Origin: Gramella jeungdoensis
GTDB lineage: Bacteria > Bacteroidota > Bacteroidia > Flavobacteriales > Flavobacteriaceae
Direction of reading: 5' to 3'
Assembly: GCF_023805255.1 (NCBI RefSeq)
Contig: NZ_JAMSCK010000002.1
Span: 558,001-622,000 of the forward strand
DNA: 64,000 bases
Shown here: positions 21,076-30,655 of the stretch, in pieces
How the letters are laid out: every line of letters starts with the position of its first letter
Position numbering within the stretch: position 1 is the stretch's first letter
Translations under genes and position numbers: made by a program
The notes under the pieces: generated by a model
Databases searched by the model: none
What the model was told of the DNA's origin: nothing
Seen by the model: only the letters and a program-made list of their open reading frames with translations

Positions 21076-22329
21076 TTAGTTGGTAATAGTTCTTGAATTA
21101 GCCGCTCCTGCACCTATCAATCTGTCGTAGCGAGCCCCGGGATTATGATAGTAAACAAGGATAATATAGACATTTTCGGTCTCATCAAAATTTCCGCTTA
21201 TAAAGCCCTCATTAAGGCTGCCGTCCTTATTTAAAAGTACATATTTATAATTATAGAATCCCTGCTTGAATAAACGAGCTGTTTCATAATAGCCGGTTGC
21301 CTCATTATATTTCATCAGGGTGCTTTTATCAAGTTCAAAATTATTGAAGCCTCCATAGAGATGTATTTCTGCTTTGTCTATAGGGTCATAATTTTTTAGC
21401 CGGAAGTGTATCCAGACATATTCGGCCTCAATATCAGAATTCTGCGCCTGGATGTTCCTCACTACAAAGCCCCCGTTAATATCGGGATTGTAGGTGTAAG
21501 GCTCATCACTCCTGGTGAAATCTGTAAACAGGAAGTGGTGATATAATTCATCCATTTCTACAGCAGCTATATCTGCCGATGTAGACCTCAGGTCTTTATT
21601 ATCGAATTGAAAAAATTCGTTTCCACCCCAAAAAGATGATTCTGTATCGTACCTGTAGATAAGTTCATTCCCGATGGTGTATTGTGGTTTTAGATCATTT
21701 ATAGCCAGTTTTAGATTATAATTCTGAATGACACTAACTTTTACATTTTGCTCGGGATTCTTTAATAATAGGTCTGGAGAATTTATGCTGAAATTTACTG
21801 TTTGTTTTTCATCTATATATTTAATCTCTCTCGAACGTTTTACTTTGGCACTCACCTGAGCTATAGGTTCATAAACCATAAATTTTCGGGAAAAAACCAG
21901 TTCACGATTAGAATTAAAAATACTTATAAGATAGTTTCCTGAAACCTTTAATGCCTTTACATTATTATTGGGAATTGCTAATTCATAATGTGTATAAGGT
22001 TGCAGGGTGTTATAGGCATTTGTGTACTGGGTTATTCTTACATCATCAAACCCATCGATATATTCATTTTTTGTGAGCTGGCTGGGTGTCCAGTCAAAAT
22101 TGAAATGCTGAATTGTATAATAATAATCTGCTTCGTCTCCAATAACATCATCAAAACTTAAGCTAAGTCTACCTCCAAGTCTTACGATGGGGTTGCCCGA
22201 ATTTTCATTTGAGTCACCGTTAAAAATAACCGTCCTTATAAAAGTTGGAGGAGGGGTTTCTTCGATAGCTTGAGCAAAGATCGAGGGAGTTGCAACTCCT
22301 AAAAACAAGAATAATATAAAAGCTCTCAT
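21076..22329 (-). CDS. Type IX secretion system Plug domain protein (DUF5103)
   Basis: A 417-residue secreted protein if started at MRAFILFLFLG (22329), which gives a clean signal peptide ending at IFAQA. An in-frame ATG at 22347 adds six residues. Features of DUF5103 include the opening ETPPPTFIRTVIF, DADYYYTIQHFN-like strands, PYTHYELAIPN and the late RLFKQGFYNYKYVL. In F. johnsoniae the DUF5103 protein Plug seals the periplasmic side of the SprA translocon between substrates. Finding it here fits the export route expected for the giant proteins at 1-16.8 kb, although the two loci are separate units. Confidence 0.85.
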   Translation of the reverse strand: MRAFILFLFLGVATPSIFAQAIEETPPPTFIRTVIFNGDSNENSGNPIVRLGGRLSLSFDDVIGDEADYYYTIQHFNFDWTPSQLTKNEYIDGFDDVRITQYTNAYNTLQPYTHYELAIPNNNVKALKVSGNYLISIFNSNRELVFSRKFMVYEPIAQVSAKVKRSREIKYIDEKQTVNFSINSPDLLLKNPEQNVKVSVIQNYNLKLAINDLKPQYTIGNELIYRYDTESSFWGGNEFFQFDNKDLRSTSADIAAVEMDELYHHFLFTDFTRSDEPYTYNPDINGGFVVRNIQAQNSDIEAEYVWIHFRLKNYDPIDKAEIHLYGGFNNFELDKSTLMKYNEATGYYETARLFKQGFYNYKYVLLNKDGSLNEGFISGNFDETENVYIILVYYHNPGARYDRLIGAGAANSRTITN

Positions 22330-22416
22330 ATAATGTATAATGAACAAAGTTAGAAGAATTATGCTTTTTTTGTGAATTTATTTTAACAGTTACCCTCCGT
22401 AAAATTCTTACAATTG

Positions 22417-22449
22417 TTGGGATAAATGGAGTGAAAATTCATAAATTTG
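22417..22449 (+). promoter_or_regulatory. Bacteroidota-type promoter of the nqr operon
   Basis: A -33 element ttg (22417-22419) lies 22 bp before the -7 element taaatttg (22442-22449), matching the TTG-(17-23)-TAnnTTTG consensus. Transcription would start near 22455, giving a leader of about 35 nt before nqrA. Confidence 0.6.
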
Positions 22450-22489
22450 CACGACTTTAAACTAAAAATTTTAACATACACTCCATCCT

Positions 22490-23833
22490 ATGTCAAAAGA
22501 CATTCGAATTAAAAGAGGATTGACTCTGCGATTAGAAGGGGAGGCGGAAAAAGAGCTGATCAAGGCTCCAAGATCTAAAACTTACGCGATCAAACCGCCA
22601 GATTTTCACACTGTAGTACCGAAAATGGTTGTAAAAGAAGGAGCAAAGCTTCTTGCCGGTGATGAAATTTTCTATTCAAAATATACAGATCAAATTCGCT
22701 TCACTACACCTGTTAGCGGTGTGCTAAAAGAAATTAAACGAGGAGATAAAAGGAGAATTCTGGAAGTTATTATCGAAGCAGATCCTGAAAATGTTTACCG
22801 TGATTTCGGTAAAATGGATGCGGCGAAAGCCGATGCTAAAGATGTAAAAGAAAGGATTCTTGAAAGTGGTTGTGGTGCTTTTATTTACCAGCGACCTTAT
22901 GATATAGTTGCAGATCCGGCAGATACGCCAAAGGCGATCTTTATTTCTGCAGCAACTACCGCTCCTCTAGCCGCAGATAAAGGTTTTATAATTAAAGATA
23001 AAATTGAAGCTTTCCAGGAAGGGATCAATGCGCTAAGAAAACTAACCCCAGGGAAAGTTCATTTATGTGTTGACGATTCTTCTGCTGAATACCTGAAAAA
23101 TATCCAGGGGGTAGAGCTTCATCATGTTAAAGGTCCTCATCCGGCGGGCAATGTTGGTATTCAAATCCATAAGATCGATCCGATTAATAGGGGAGAGCGT
23201 GTATGGACTGTTGGAGTAGAGGATGTTGCCATAATTGGTAATGTATTCCTTACTGGGGAATACAGAGCAGAGCGAACCATTGCTGTTACTGGAAGTGAGG
23301 CGGAAAATCGTAAATATTTCCAGGCGATTATCGGAGCCAATGTAGCTGATTTTATCGGAGAGGTTTCAGACAGTGTTCGTATTATTTCTGGTGATGTTCT
23401 AACCGGGACACAGCTTTCTAATGGTCAGCATATTTGTTTCCATGATAACGAAGTGACCATGATCCCTGAAGGTGACAACTACAGGTTATTTGGTTGGTTG
23501 CCTTTTACCTATAATAACATACATTCAAATTCAAGAACATCTCTTTCCTGGTTATTCCCTAATAAAAAGTACACACCTACCACAAACCTTAACGGTGAGG
23601 AGCGTGCTTTGGTTGTGACTGGTGAAATGGAAGAGGTTCTGCCAATGGATGTTTATCCTATGCAGCTTATAAAAGCCTGTATGGCTGGGAATATCGAAAA
23701 AATGGAGAATCTCGGAATCTACGAGGTGGCTCCTGAAGATTTCGCATTGGTAGAATACGTTAATACTTCAAAACTGGAGATTCAGGAAGTTATTAGACTA
23801 GGTTTGGACTTAATGATCACCGAAGTAGGTTAA
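22490..23833 (+). CDS. nqrA: Na+-translocating NADH:quinone reductase subunit A
   Basis: A 447-residue NqrA, a peripheral cytoplasmic subunit of the sodium-pumping NADH:ubiquinone/menaquinone oxidoreductase involved in the quinone-binding region. Family features are the opening IRIKRGLTLRLEG, the early MVVKEGAKLLAGDEIFY biotinyl-like hammerhead region, GNVGIQIHKIDPI and PMQLIKACMAGN near the C-terminus. It is the first gene of nqrABCDEF, with nqrB 14 bp downstream. Confidence 0.97.
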   Translation: MSKDIRIKRGLTLRLEGEAEKELIKAPRSKTYAIKPPDFHTVVPKMVVKEGAKLLAGDEIFYSKYTDQIRFTTPVSGVLKEIKRGDKRRILEVIIEADPENVYRDFGKMDAAKADAKDVKERILESGCGAFIYQRPYDIVADPADTPKAIFISAATTAPLAADKGFIIKDKIEAFQEGINALRKLTPGKVHLCVDDSSAEYLKNIQGVELHHVKGPHPAGNVGIQIHKIDPINRGERVWTVGVEDVAIIGNVFLTGEYRAERTIAVTGSEAENRKYFQAIIGANVADFIGEVSDSVRIISGDVLTGTQLSNGQHICFHDNEVTMIPEGDNYRLFGWLPFTYNNIHSNSRTSLSWLFPNKKYTPTTNLNGEERALVVTGEMEEVLPMDVYPMQLIKACMAGNIEKMENLGIYEVAPEDFALVEYVNTSKLEIQEVIRLGLDLMITEVG

Positions 23834-23847
23834 AAAGCTGAAGAACT

Positions 23848-25029
23848 ATGGAATGGATTAGACAAAGATTAGATAAAATAAAGCAACCTTTTCAGAAGGG
23901 AAGAAAATATGAAAAGTTCGCTCCGGCCATCAACGCCTTGGATACTTTCTTATTTACTCCTAATCATACTACTAAAAAAGGTGCACATATTCGAGATGCC
24001 GTAGATCTTAAAAGAACCATGATCACTGTAGTACTCGCTCTGGTTCCTGCCCTTATTTTTGGAATGTGGAACGGAGGTTACCAGTATTACACTCAGCTTG
24101 GAGAGTCTTTTACTTTCTGGGATGCGATTGGACATGGAGCCTTAAAGATTATACCTATGATCGCTGTTTCTTACGCGGTGGGTCTGGGAATAGAATTCGC
24201 ATTTGCGATTTTCAGGGGTCATGAGGTGAATGAAGGTTACCTGGTAACGGGACTTCTTATACCCATGATCATGCCTATAGATATTCCACTTTGGATGGTG
24301 GCTTTATCTGTGGTTTTTGCAGTGCTTATCGGAAAAGAGGCTTTTGGAGGTACTGGAATGAATATTCTTAACCCTGCACTTACAGCACGTGCATTTGCAT
24401 TCTTCGCATATCCTACCTATATGTCTGGTAACACGGTATGGGTGAGCAATGCGTCTGAAGTAGATGCAGTTTCAGGGGAGACCATTCTGGGTAAACTGGC
24501 TGCAGGAAACGAGGTGGGTTATTCAGCAATGGATATGTTCAATGGGGTAATTCCGGGATCGATAGCCGAAACCTCTGTAATATGCATCCTGGCAGGAGCC
24601 CTGCTACTTGTGCTTACTAAGGTGGGGAGCTGGAGGATCATGCTTAGCGCTATTCTTGGTGCGGCTGCAATGGGACTTATCTTCAATGCACTACCTTCGA
24701 TGGGGCTTGAAGGAAATGATCTTACCAATTTCCCTTGGTACCTTCATTTAGTAGTGGGTGGACTTGCCTTTGGTATCGTGTTTATGGCAACCGATCCTGT
24801 ATCTGCGGCTCAAACCATGAAAGGTAAATGGATCTATGGGTTTTTGATAGGTTTCTTCTCGATAATGATACGTGTATTCAACCCTGCATATCCTGAAGGA
24901 GTGATGCTTGCGATCTTATTGATGAACGTATTTGCGCCGACAATTGATCATTATGTGATTGAGGCTAATGTGAAAAGAAGAAAGAAAAGACTTGAAAAAG
25001 CTAATACTCAGGTAGAAACAGCAGTTTAG
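23848..25029 (+). CDS. nqrB: Na+-translocating NADH:quinone reductase subunit B
   Basis: A 393-residue integral membrane subunit with about ten helices that carries riboflavin and a covalent FMN in the family. The opening LDKIKQPFQKGRKYEKFAP and the helix GGTGMNILNPALTARAF are typical. The expected flavinylation site is present around Thr212, but the local motif reads DAVSGETIL; the residue before the threonine is Glu where Ala is usual. Downstream ATDPVSAAQTMKGKW is intact. The gene sits 14 bp after nqrA and 2 bp before nqrC. Confidence 0.96.
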   Translation: MEWIRQRLDKIKQPFQKGRKYEKFAPAINALDTFLFTPNHTTKKGAHIRDAVDLKRTMITVVLALVPALIFGMWNGGYQYYTQLGESFTFWDAIGHGALKIIPMIAVSYAVGLGIEFAFAIFRGHEVNEGYLVTGLLIPMIMPIDIPLWMVALSVVFAVLIGKEAFGGTGMNILNPALTARAFAFFAYPTYMSGNTVWVSNASEVDAVSGETILGKLAAGNEVGYSAMDMFNGVIPGSIAETSVICILAGALLLVLTKVGSWRIMLSAILGAAAMGLIFNALPSMGLEGNDLTNFPWYLHLVVGGLAFGIVFMATDPVSAAQTMKGKWIYGFLIGFFSIMIRVFNPAYPEGVMLAILLMNVFAPTIDHYVIEANVKRRKKRLEKANTQVETAV

Positions 25030-25031
25030 TT

Positions 25032-25775
25032 ATGGAAGAGAAATCAGTAAACAAAACGAACAGTAACGGTTATACATTCATGTTTGCCGTCATTATGGTA
25101 ATTGTGGTGGCTTCGGTGCTTGCATTTGCTGCTACCTCACTGCAACCTACCCAACGTGAGAACGTTCGTAAAGAAAAGATGCAAAACATCCTTGCCACCG
25201 TTGGTATAGAAACCGATCGCGATGGAGCGCAGGAGTTATATGATAAATATATTGTAGAAGAATTGGCTTTAGACCAGAATGGTGAGGCTGATGAATCTAT
25301 AAACGCATTTGAGGTAGATCTTGCCAAGGAGTTGAAAAAACCAGTGGAAGAACAGGTTTTTCCGCTTTATGTAGCTGAAGTGGAGGGAGAGAAGTACTAC
25401 GTAGTACCTCTTAGAGGAAACGGGCTGTGGAATGCCATCTTCGGTTATATCTCTCTCAAGGATGATGTGAATACCGTTAAAGGTGCAACCTTTGATCACC
25501 TTGGAGAAACTCCTGGTCTTGGTGCCGAAATTACCAAAGAATGGTTCAAGGAATCTTTTGAAGAAGAAAAGATATTTGATGAAAACGGAAATCTTGTAGG
25601 AGTATCGGTTGTCAAAGGTAATATCGATGCGTCTGATAAGAATGATAATAAGGTTGATGCTATCTCTGGTGCGACAATTACTGGTGATGGAGTTTCAAAT
25701 ATGATTTCAGAGAGATTGAAAAGGTATCTGCCTTACTTCAAGAAACAAGGAGAAATTAAAGTAGCAATAAATTAA
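25032..25775 (+). CDS. nqrC: Na+-translocating NADH:quinone reductase subunit C
   Basis: A 247-residue subunit with one N-terminal transmembrane helix (residues about 12-35) and a periplasmic FMN-binding domain. The covalent FMN site is the canonical [12 protein letters not shown] with acceptor Thr215. [17 protein letters not shown] and [11 protein letters not shown] are family hallmarks. FMN attachment needs ApbE, encoded 3 kb downstream. The stop is followed after two bases by the ATG of nqrD. Confidence 0.97.
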   Translation: MEEKSVNKTNSNGYTFMFAVIMVIVVASVLAFAATSLQPTQRENVRKEKMQNILATVGIETDRDGAQELYDKYIVEELALDQNGEADESINAFEVDLAKELKKPVEEQVFPLYVAEVEGEKYYVVPLRGNGLWNAIFGYISLKDDVNTVKGATFDHLGETPGLGAEITKEWFKESFEEEKIFDENGNLVGVSVVKGNIDASDKNDNKVDAISGATITGDGVSNMISERLKRYLPYFKKQGEIKVAIN

Positions 25776-25777
25776 TT

Positions 25778-26524
25778 ATGGCTAAAGAGAAAAAATACAA
25801 CTCTGCAAAAGAGGAAGAAAAGAAGCAGGAGATGATCCTTTTTCTTTCAGATTCTGAAGAAAAAGAGAGCTTTCTTTCTAAGGCGAACAGAAAGTTATTA
25901 TCAGATCCTTTAGATGACAATAACCCTATTACAGTACAGGTTTTAGGTATCTGTTCTGCGCTTGCGATTACGGTTCAGCTTGAGCCGGCAGTGGTTATGG
26001 CAATAGCGGTAATGGCAGTAATGGCTTTTAGTAACATGATAATTTCCATGTTGCGGAATATGATCCCGAGTCGTATCAGGATCATCGTTCAGCTGGTTGT
26101 TGTGGCATCGCTGGTAATTTTGGTAGACCAGATCCTGAAGGCTTACGCTTATGATGTGAGTAAACAGCTTTCGGTTTTCATCGGGCTTATCATTACTAAC
26201 TGTATAGTGATGGGACGTCTTGAAGCTTTTGCTCTTGGTAACGGTGTTTACAAATCTTTCCTTGACGGAATCGGGAATGCTGCCGGTTACGGTTTGATCC
26301 TCATTATCGTTGCTTTCTTCAGAGAACTTTTAGGTTCCGGAAAATTATTCGGATTTGAGGTTCTTGGTCACCAGGGAGCGACATTAGCTGAATCTACCGG
26401 GCTTTATGCTCTGGGTTATGAAAATAACGGTTTAATGCTCTTATCTCCAATGGCACTTATTGTAGTAGGTGTTATCATCTGGGTGCAGCGTTCAAGAAAC
26501 CGTAAACTAATCGAAGAAAACTAA
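25778..26524 (+). CDS. nqrD: Na+-translocating NADH:quinone reductase subunit D
   Basis: A 248-residue, six-helix membrane subunit related to RnfE. Cysteines in LGICSALA (Cys59) and [10 protein letters not shown] (Cys142) are those that, with two in NqrE, hold the intramembrane iron centre. The N-terminus has a charged extension of about 35 residues ([15 protein letters not shown]) before the usual start of the family, which is nearer 210 residues. An internal later start is possible, but the extension is in frame with good spacing to nqrC. Confidence 0.95.
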   Translation: MAKEKKYNSAKEEEKKQEMILFLSDSEEKESFLSKANRKLLSDPLDDNNPITVQVLGICSALAITVQLEPAVVMAIAVMAVMAFSNMIISMLRNMIPSRIRIIVQLVVVASLVILVDQILKAYAYDVSKQLSVFIGLIITNCIVMGRLEAFALGNGVYKSFLDGIGNAAGYGLILIIVAFFRELLGSGKLFGFEVLGHQGATLAESTGLYALGYENNGLMLLSPMALIVVGVIIWVQRSRNRKLIEEN

Positions 26525-26554
26525 CAGCTTCACGGCTAAAAAGTATATTAAGAA

Positions 26555-27169
26555 ATGGAATTAGTTAATCTATTTGTTAGAAGTATATTCATAGAGAATA
26601 TGATATTCGCCTATTTCCTGGGAATGTGTTCCTACCTGGCGGTATCAAAAACTGTAAAGACAGCTGTTGGTTTAGGTGCTGCGGTGATTTTCGTACTTGC
26701 GATCACTGTACCAATTAACTTTTTACTGGACAATTATTTGTTGAAGCCAGGAGCCTTAAGCTGGCTTGGTGCAGAATATGCCAATATTGACCTTAGCTTC
26801 CTTAGTTTTATCATGTTTATTGCAGTTATTGCATCTATGGTTCAGCTGGTAGAAATGGTTGTGGAAAAATTCGCACCGGCATTATATGGTGCACTGGGAA
26901 TATTCCTTCCGCTTATTGCAGTAAACTGTGCCATCCTGGGTGGTTCTCTTTTCATGCAACAGAAGGATTTCGGAGGAATATCAGAAGCCATAACATATGG
27001 TCTTGGTAGTGGAATTGGATGGTTCCTTGCTATTCTTGCGATCGCTGCCATTAGAGAAAAAATTGCATACTCAAATGTTCCTGCACCTTTAAAAGGTCTT
27101 GGTATTACCTTTATCATTACCGGATTGATGGCGCTTGGATTTATGAGTTTTATGGGAATTAAATTATAA
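26555..27169 (+). CDS. nqrE: Na+-translocating NADH:quinone reductase subunit E
   Basis: A 204-residue, six-helix membrane subunit related to RnfA and paired with NqrD around an iron centre. The ligand cysteines are seen in [11 protein letters not shown] (Cys25) and [10 protein letters not shown] (Cys125). [14 protein letters not shown] and SGIGWFLAI are typical. The 30-bp gap after nqrD is the largest in the operon. Confidence 0.97.
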   Translation: MELVNLFVRSIFIENMIFAYFLGMCSYLAVSKTVKTAVGLGAAVIFVLAITVPINFLLDNYLLKPGALSWLGAEYANIDLSFLSFIMFIAVIASMVQLVEMVVEKFAPALYGALGIFLPLIAVNCAILGGSLFMQQKDFGGISEAITYGLGSGIGWFLAILAIAAIREKIAYSNVPAPLKGLGITFIITGLMALGFMSFMGIKL

Positions 27170-27184
27170 TCGAAAAGAAGGATT

Positions 27185-28471
27185 ATGACAGTTATTATAG
27201 CGAGTGTAGTAGTATTCTTAGTTCTAATTTTGTTATTGGTATCCGTGCTACTTGGAGCCAAGGCAAAACTGGCACCATCTGGTCCTGTAACTATTAATGT
27301 TAATAATGAAAAAGATATTGAAGTAGGTTCAGGTGGAACTTTACTTTCAACTCTTGGAGATAATAAACTTTTTCTTCCTTCTGCCTGTGGTGGAGGTGGA
27401 ACCTGTATCCAGTGTAAGTGTATCGTAAAAGAAGGTGGTGGAGCAATCCTTCCTACCGAAGAGCCGCACTTTACTAGAAAAGAGATCGCTGATGGTTGGA
27501 GACTTGGATGCCAGGTAAAGGTAAAGCAGGATATGAAGATCCAGATTCCGGAAGAGGTATTTGGTATCAAGAAATGGGAAGCTACCGTAGTTAGAAATTA
27601 TAACGTGGCGTCGTTCATCAAGGAATTCGTTGTTGAGATTCCTGAAGATATGGACTACAAAGCGGGTGGATACATTCAGATTGAAGTTCCTAAGTGTGAG
27701 GTGAAATTCGAAGATATGGATATCACTGCGCACCCAGAAGAACATGATACTCCAGATAAGTTCCAGGCCGAGTGGGATAAATTCAAATTATGGCCACTTG
27801 TAATGAAGAATCCTGAGACAGTGGAGCGTGCATACTCTATGGCTTCTTACCCTGCAGAAGGGCGTGAGATCATGCTTAACGTGCGTATTGCTACTCCACC
27901 ATGGGATAGAGCAAAAGACACCTGGATGAGTGTAAACCCTGGTGTTGCTTCTTCTTATATCTTTAGTTTGAAGAAAGGTGATAAAGTTACAATTTCAGGA
28001 CCTTACGGTGAATTCTTTATCAACGAAAGCGATGCTGAAATGCTTTACGTTGGTGGTGGAGCCGGAATGGCACCGATGAGATCTCACCTGTACCATCTGT
28101 TCAGAACTTTGAAGACCGATAGAAAAGTTACTTACTGGTACGGTGGTCGTTCTAAGCGTGAATTGTTCTATACTGAGCACTTCAGAGCTTTGGAAAGAGA
28201 CTTCCCTAACTTTAAGTTCTACCTGGCCCTGTCAGAGCCGATGGAAGAAGATAACTGGAAAGTAAAATCCAGTCTTGATGATGAGGGAGATGGATTCGTA
28301 GGCTTTATTCACCAGGTAGTAATAGACAATTACCTGTCTCATCATGAAGAGCCAGAAGAGATCGAACTATATTTCTGTGGACCTCCATTGATGAACAAAG
28401 CTGTTCAAAAAATGGGAGAGGATTTTGGAATCCCACCAGAGAATATCCGCTTCGATGATTTCGGAGGATAA
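27185..28471 (+). CDS. nqrF: Na+-translocating NADH:quinone reductase subunit F
   Basis: A 428-residue electron-input subunit: an N-terminal membrane helix, then a [2Fe-2S] ferredoxin domain with Cys68, Cys74, Cys77 and Cys109 ([13 protein letters not shown] ... LGCQ). The FAD domain has [14 protein letters not shown] and the NADH-binding part has [14 protein letters not shown] and [13 protein letters not shown]. It takes electrons from cytosolic NADH. It ends in FDDFGG, as the family does, 9 bp before a strong terminator, which marks the operon end. Confidence 0.97.
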   Translation: MTVIIASVVVFLVLILLLVSVLLGAKAKLAPSGPVTINVNNEKDIEVGSGGTLLSTLGDNKLFLPSACGGGGTCIQCKCIVKEGGGAILPTEEPHFTRKEIADGWRLGCQVKVKQDMKIQIPEEVFGIKKWEATVVRNYNVASFIKEFVVEIPEDMDYKAGGYIQIEVPKCEVKFEDMDITAHPEEHDTPDKFQAEWDKFKLWPLVMKNPETVERAYSMASYPAEGREIMLNVRIATPPWDRAKDTWMSVNPGVASSYIFSLKKGDKVTISGPYGEFFINESDAEMLYVGGGAGMAPMRSHLYHLFRTLKTDRKVTYWYGGRSKRELFYTEHFRALERDFPNFKFYLALSEPMEEDNWKVKSSLDDEGDGFVGFIHQVVIDNYLSHHEEPEEIELYFCGPPLMNKAVQKMGEDFGIPPENIRFDDFGG

Positions 28472-28480
28472 TAAAAACAG

Positions 28481-28504
28481 AATCCCGCTTCGGCGGGATT
28501 TTTT
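28481..28504 (+). terminator. Intrinsic terminator after nqrF
   Basis: The hairpin aatcccgcttcggcgggatt (28481-28500) has a stable ttcg-type loop and runs into six T (28499-28504). It separates nqrA-F from the downstream small gene and apbE. A TAnnTTTG box (tatctttg, 28504-28511) follows directly and may start the next transcript. Confidence 0.9.
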
Positions 28505-28515
28505 ATCTTTGAGCC

Positions 28516-28872
28516 ATGCCTAAACTTAATAGACAGGAATTGCATAATCTGGCGATGAATATCGTTGGGAAGGATCTGGAAGATCATGGTTATGAATTTC
28601 TAGGAGTTAATTCAGAACTCAAGAAGAACCCCCAGTTCGTTGCCTTAAAAGATCAGAAACTTCATTTTGTGATCGTAAGGGCTATTGAATATCCTGATGA
28701 TCCATCTGCATACGATCCGGTATTCTTTAAAGAGATCAAGGAGCACGCCGATAAATTCAACGCTCGTACTTTTTATGCCGCGGTTGGGCTGGCAAATTCC
28801 AGTGATTATGATAAGCCAGTGACCAGCGAAGAAGATTACGTGGTTAACTATTCCGGTTGGAAAGAGATCTAA
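28516..28872 (+). CDS. Small conserved protein between nqrF and apbE, function unknown
   Basis: A 118-residue soluble, acidic protein with no signal peptide, membrane segment or cofactor motif that I recognise. It begins MPKLNRQELHNLAMNIVGKD and has a well-ordered alternating pattern (VALKDQKLHFVIVRAIEYP). Homologues in this position in Flavobacteriia are, to my recollection, sometimes labelled as NqrF by context; it has no ferredoxin or flavin motif, so that label would be wrong. It lies 2 bp before the apbE start, so co-expression with apbE is likely and a link to NQR maturation is an inference only. Confidence 0.7.
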   Translation: MPKLNRQELHNLAMNIVGKDLEDHGYEFLGVNSELKKNPQFVALKDQKLHFVIVRAIEYPDDPSAYDPVFFKEIKEHADKFNARTFYAAVGLANSSDYDKPVTSEEDYVVNYSGWKEI

Positions 28873-28874
28873 TT

Positions 28875-29885
28875 ATGAAAAAATTATCAGGCTTATTTAT
28901 TGTCATCATCTTATTGGTTTCGTGTGCCAAAGAAACTGAACAAGCTAAAAGGTTCAGCGGTGAGGCCCTGGGAACCACTTATTCTGTTCAGTTTTTTTCA
29001 GAAAATGATTTGAATTTTGAAAAGGCCATGGATAGTATAATTGATGAGATCAATACTTCCATGAGCACCTATACCACGAAATCTGATATTTCCAGGATCA
29101 ATCGGGGCGATTCTACGGTCAAGGTGGACGAACATTTCAGGAAGGTCTTTAAGGCTTCAGAAAAGATATTTAAGGAAAGCAATGGTTTTTTTGATCCTAC
29201 TGTAGGTGTGCTTGTAAACGCCTATGGTTTTGGTCCGGAGAAAAGGCTGATGGAAATTGATAGTGTCACTCTTGATTCTTTACATGCTCTTGTAGGCTTT
29301 GATAAACTAACTTTAAATGCAGACAACACTATTGGCAAGGAAAACCCTTTAATTTATCTGGACTTCAATGCAATTGCGAAAGGATATGCTATCGATGTAA
29401 TTGCTGAATATTTAGAGAAGAATGAAGTTGAGAATTACCTGATAGAACTTGGAGGGGAATTAAGGGCAAGAGGTAATAATCTTACTAATTCATCAGAGTG
29501 GATTGTCGGGATTGATGATCCATTACAAATGGAAGGGAACAGAAGTTTATACGCGAAGTTAAAACTTGAGAATACCGCGATGGCTACTTCAGGAAATTAC
29601 AGAAAATACAGGGTAGATTCTCTGAGCGGTGAGCGATATGTTCATACAGTCAATCCATTAACAGGTAAGGCTGAAAAGAGTAATCTGCTAAGTACTTCAG
29701 TGCTTGCAGAAAATTGTATGCTGGCCGATGGCTATGCAACCGCTTTTATGGCACTCGGTCTGGAAAGGTCCAAAGAAATGTTGAATCATTTGAATGGAGT
29801 GGAAGTTTATATGATCTATTCCGCAGAGAATGGGGATGTGGAAGTATTTTCTAGTCAGGGCTTCGAAAAACAGCTTGTAGAGTAA
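28875..29885 (+). CDS. apbE: FAD:protein FMN transferase (flavinylates NqrB/NqrC)
   Basis: 336 residues from the start at 28875; an upstream in-frame start at 28857 would overlap the previous gene and spoil the signal. It is a lipoprotein: MKKLSGLFIVIILLVSC with the lipobox cysteine at 17, so it acts on the periplasmic side. ApbE motifs include STYTTKSDISRIN, LDFNAIAKGYAIDV, IELGGELRARG, HTVNPLTGK and the metal-binding region ADGYATAFMALG. It moves FMN from FAD to the threonine of SGAT-type sites, so NqrC and NqrB in the neighbouring operon are its expected targets. Confidence 0.95.
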   Translation: MKKLSGLFIVIILLVSCAKETEQAKRFSGEALGTTYSVQFFSENDLNFEKAMDSIIDEINTSMSTYTTKSDISRINRGDSTVKVDEHFRKVFKASEKIFKESNGFFDPTVGVLVNAYGFGPEKRLMEIDSVTLDSLHALVGFDKLTLNADNTIGKENPLIYLDFNAIAKGYAIDVIAEYLEKNEVENYLIELGGELRARGNNLTNSSEWIVGIDDPLQMEGNRSLYAKLKLENTAMATSGNYRKYRVDSLSGERYVHTVNPLTGKAEKSNLLSTSVLAENCMLADGYATAFMALGLERSKEMLNHLNGVEVYMIYSAENGDVEVFSSQGFEKQLVE

Positions 29886-29886
29886 A

Positions 29887-30654
29887 CTATTTCTTTCTGC
29901 ACACAGGAATTATTTCTCCAGCTGCCAGTCTGTAATGATCAATCTGTTCTGGGGTAAGTTGCGAGGTGTAATCTACCTCTTCAACGTCAAAACCTATTTG
30001 TCTTAATTTCTCAAAGTAGTCTCTTCCGTAGACTCTTACGTGGTCATATTGACCAAAGATCTTTGCGCGTTCCCGGGGGTCTGTAATGGAATCGTCCTGG
30101 AAAGTCTTTTCTCTGTTAAGGTCCTGTGGAATCTGTAAAATTGCGGTTCCTCCCGGTTTCAGGATACGATATAGTTCCTCCATGGCCTTACGATCATTGG
30201 GAATATGTTCCAGAACGTGGTTGCATAAAATAAAGTCGAAACTCTCATCTTCAAAAGGAAGATCGCATATATCTGCCTTTACATCGGCTAACGGAGAATT
30301 GAGATCCGTGGTAGTGTAATTCAAATTCGGAAGCTTTCGGAAGCGCTTATAAAAAGCCTGTTCCGGTGCAAAATGTAGCACTTTGAGATCACTACTGAAA
30401 AAAGCGGTTTCGTTCTTCAGATAAAGCCATAGGAGTCTGTGCCTTTCCAGTGAAAGGGTAGAAGGGGAAAGAACATTTTCCCGCTGTTCCTCGTAACCAT
30501 AAGGTAAAAACTTCCTGAAACCGCTTCCATCAATAGGATCGGTATATCGTGTACCCTTAAGATAAATCTTTAAAAACGGCCTTACCAGGTAACTAATTCT
30601 TATAAGAACCGGCCTGGGAATACTATTTAAGGCCAGTTTAAAAAGATTACTCAT
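29887..30654 (-). CDS. Class I SAM-dependent methyltransferase
   Basis: 255 residues if started at MSNLFKLALNSI (30654), one base after the stop of the upstream gene; a longer start at 30684 would overlap that gene by 29 bp. The Rossmann core is seen as LHFAPEQAFYKRF, YTTTDLN, ADICDLPFEDESFDFI, CNHVLEHIPND and LKPGGTAILQIP, a Methyltransf_11 pattern. The first SAM loop is HFAPE rather than the usual GxGxG. The substrate is unknown. It converges on apbE with one base between stops and probably belongs to the map transcription unit. Confidence 0.8.
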   Translation of the reverse strand: MSNLFKLALNSIPRPVLIRISYLVRPFLKIYLKGTRYTDPIDGSGFRKFLPYGYEEQRENVLSPSTLSLERHRLLWLYLKNETAFFSSDLKVLHFAPEQAFYKRFRKLPNLNYTTTDLNSPLADVKADICDLPFEDESFDFILCNHVLEHIPNDRKAMEELYRILKPGGTAILQIPQDLNREKTFQDDSITDPRERAKIFGQYDHVRVYGRDYFEKLRQIGFDVEEVDYTSQLTPEQIDHYRLAAGEIIPVCRKK

Positions 30655-30655
30655 T

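Noticed and set aside
26842-27570. Minus-strand frame of 242 codons over nqrE/nqrF
   Set aside because: Antisense to two clearly conserved subunits, proline/serine-rich shadow translation without motif.
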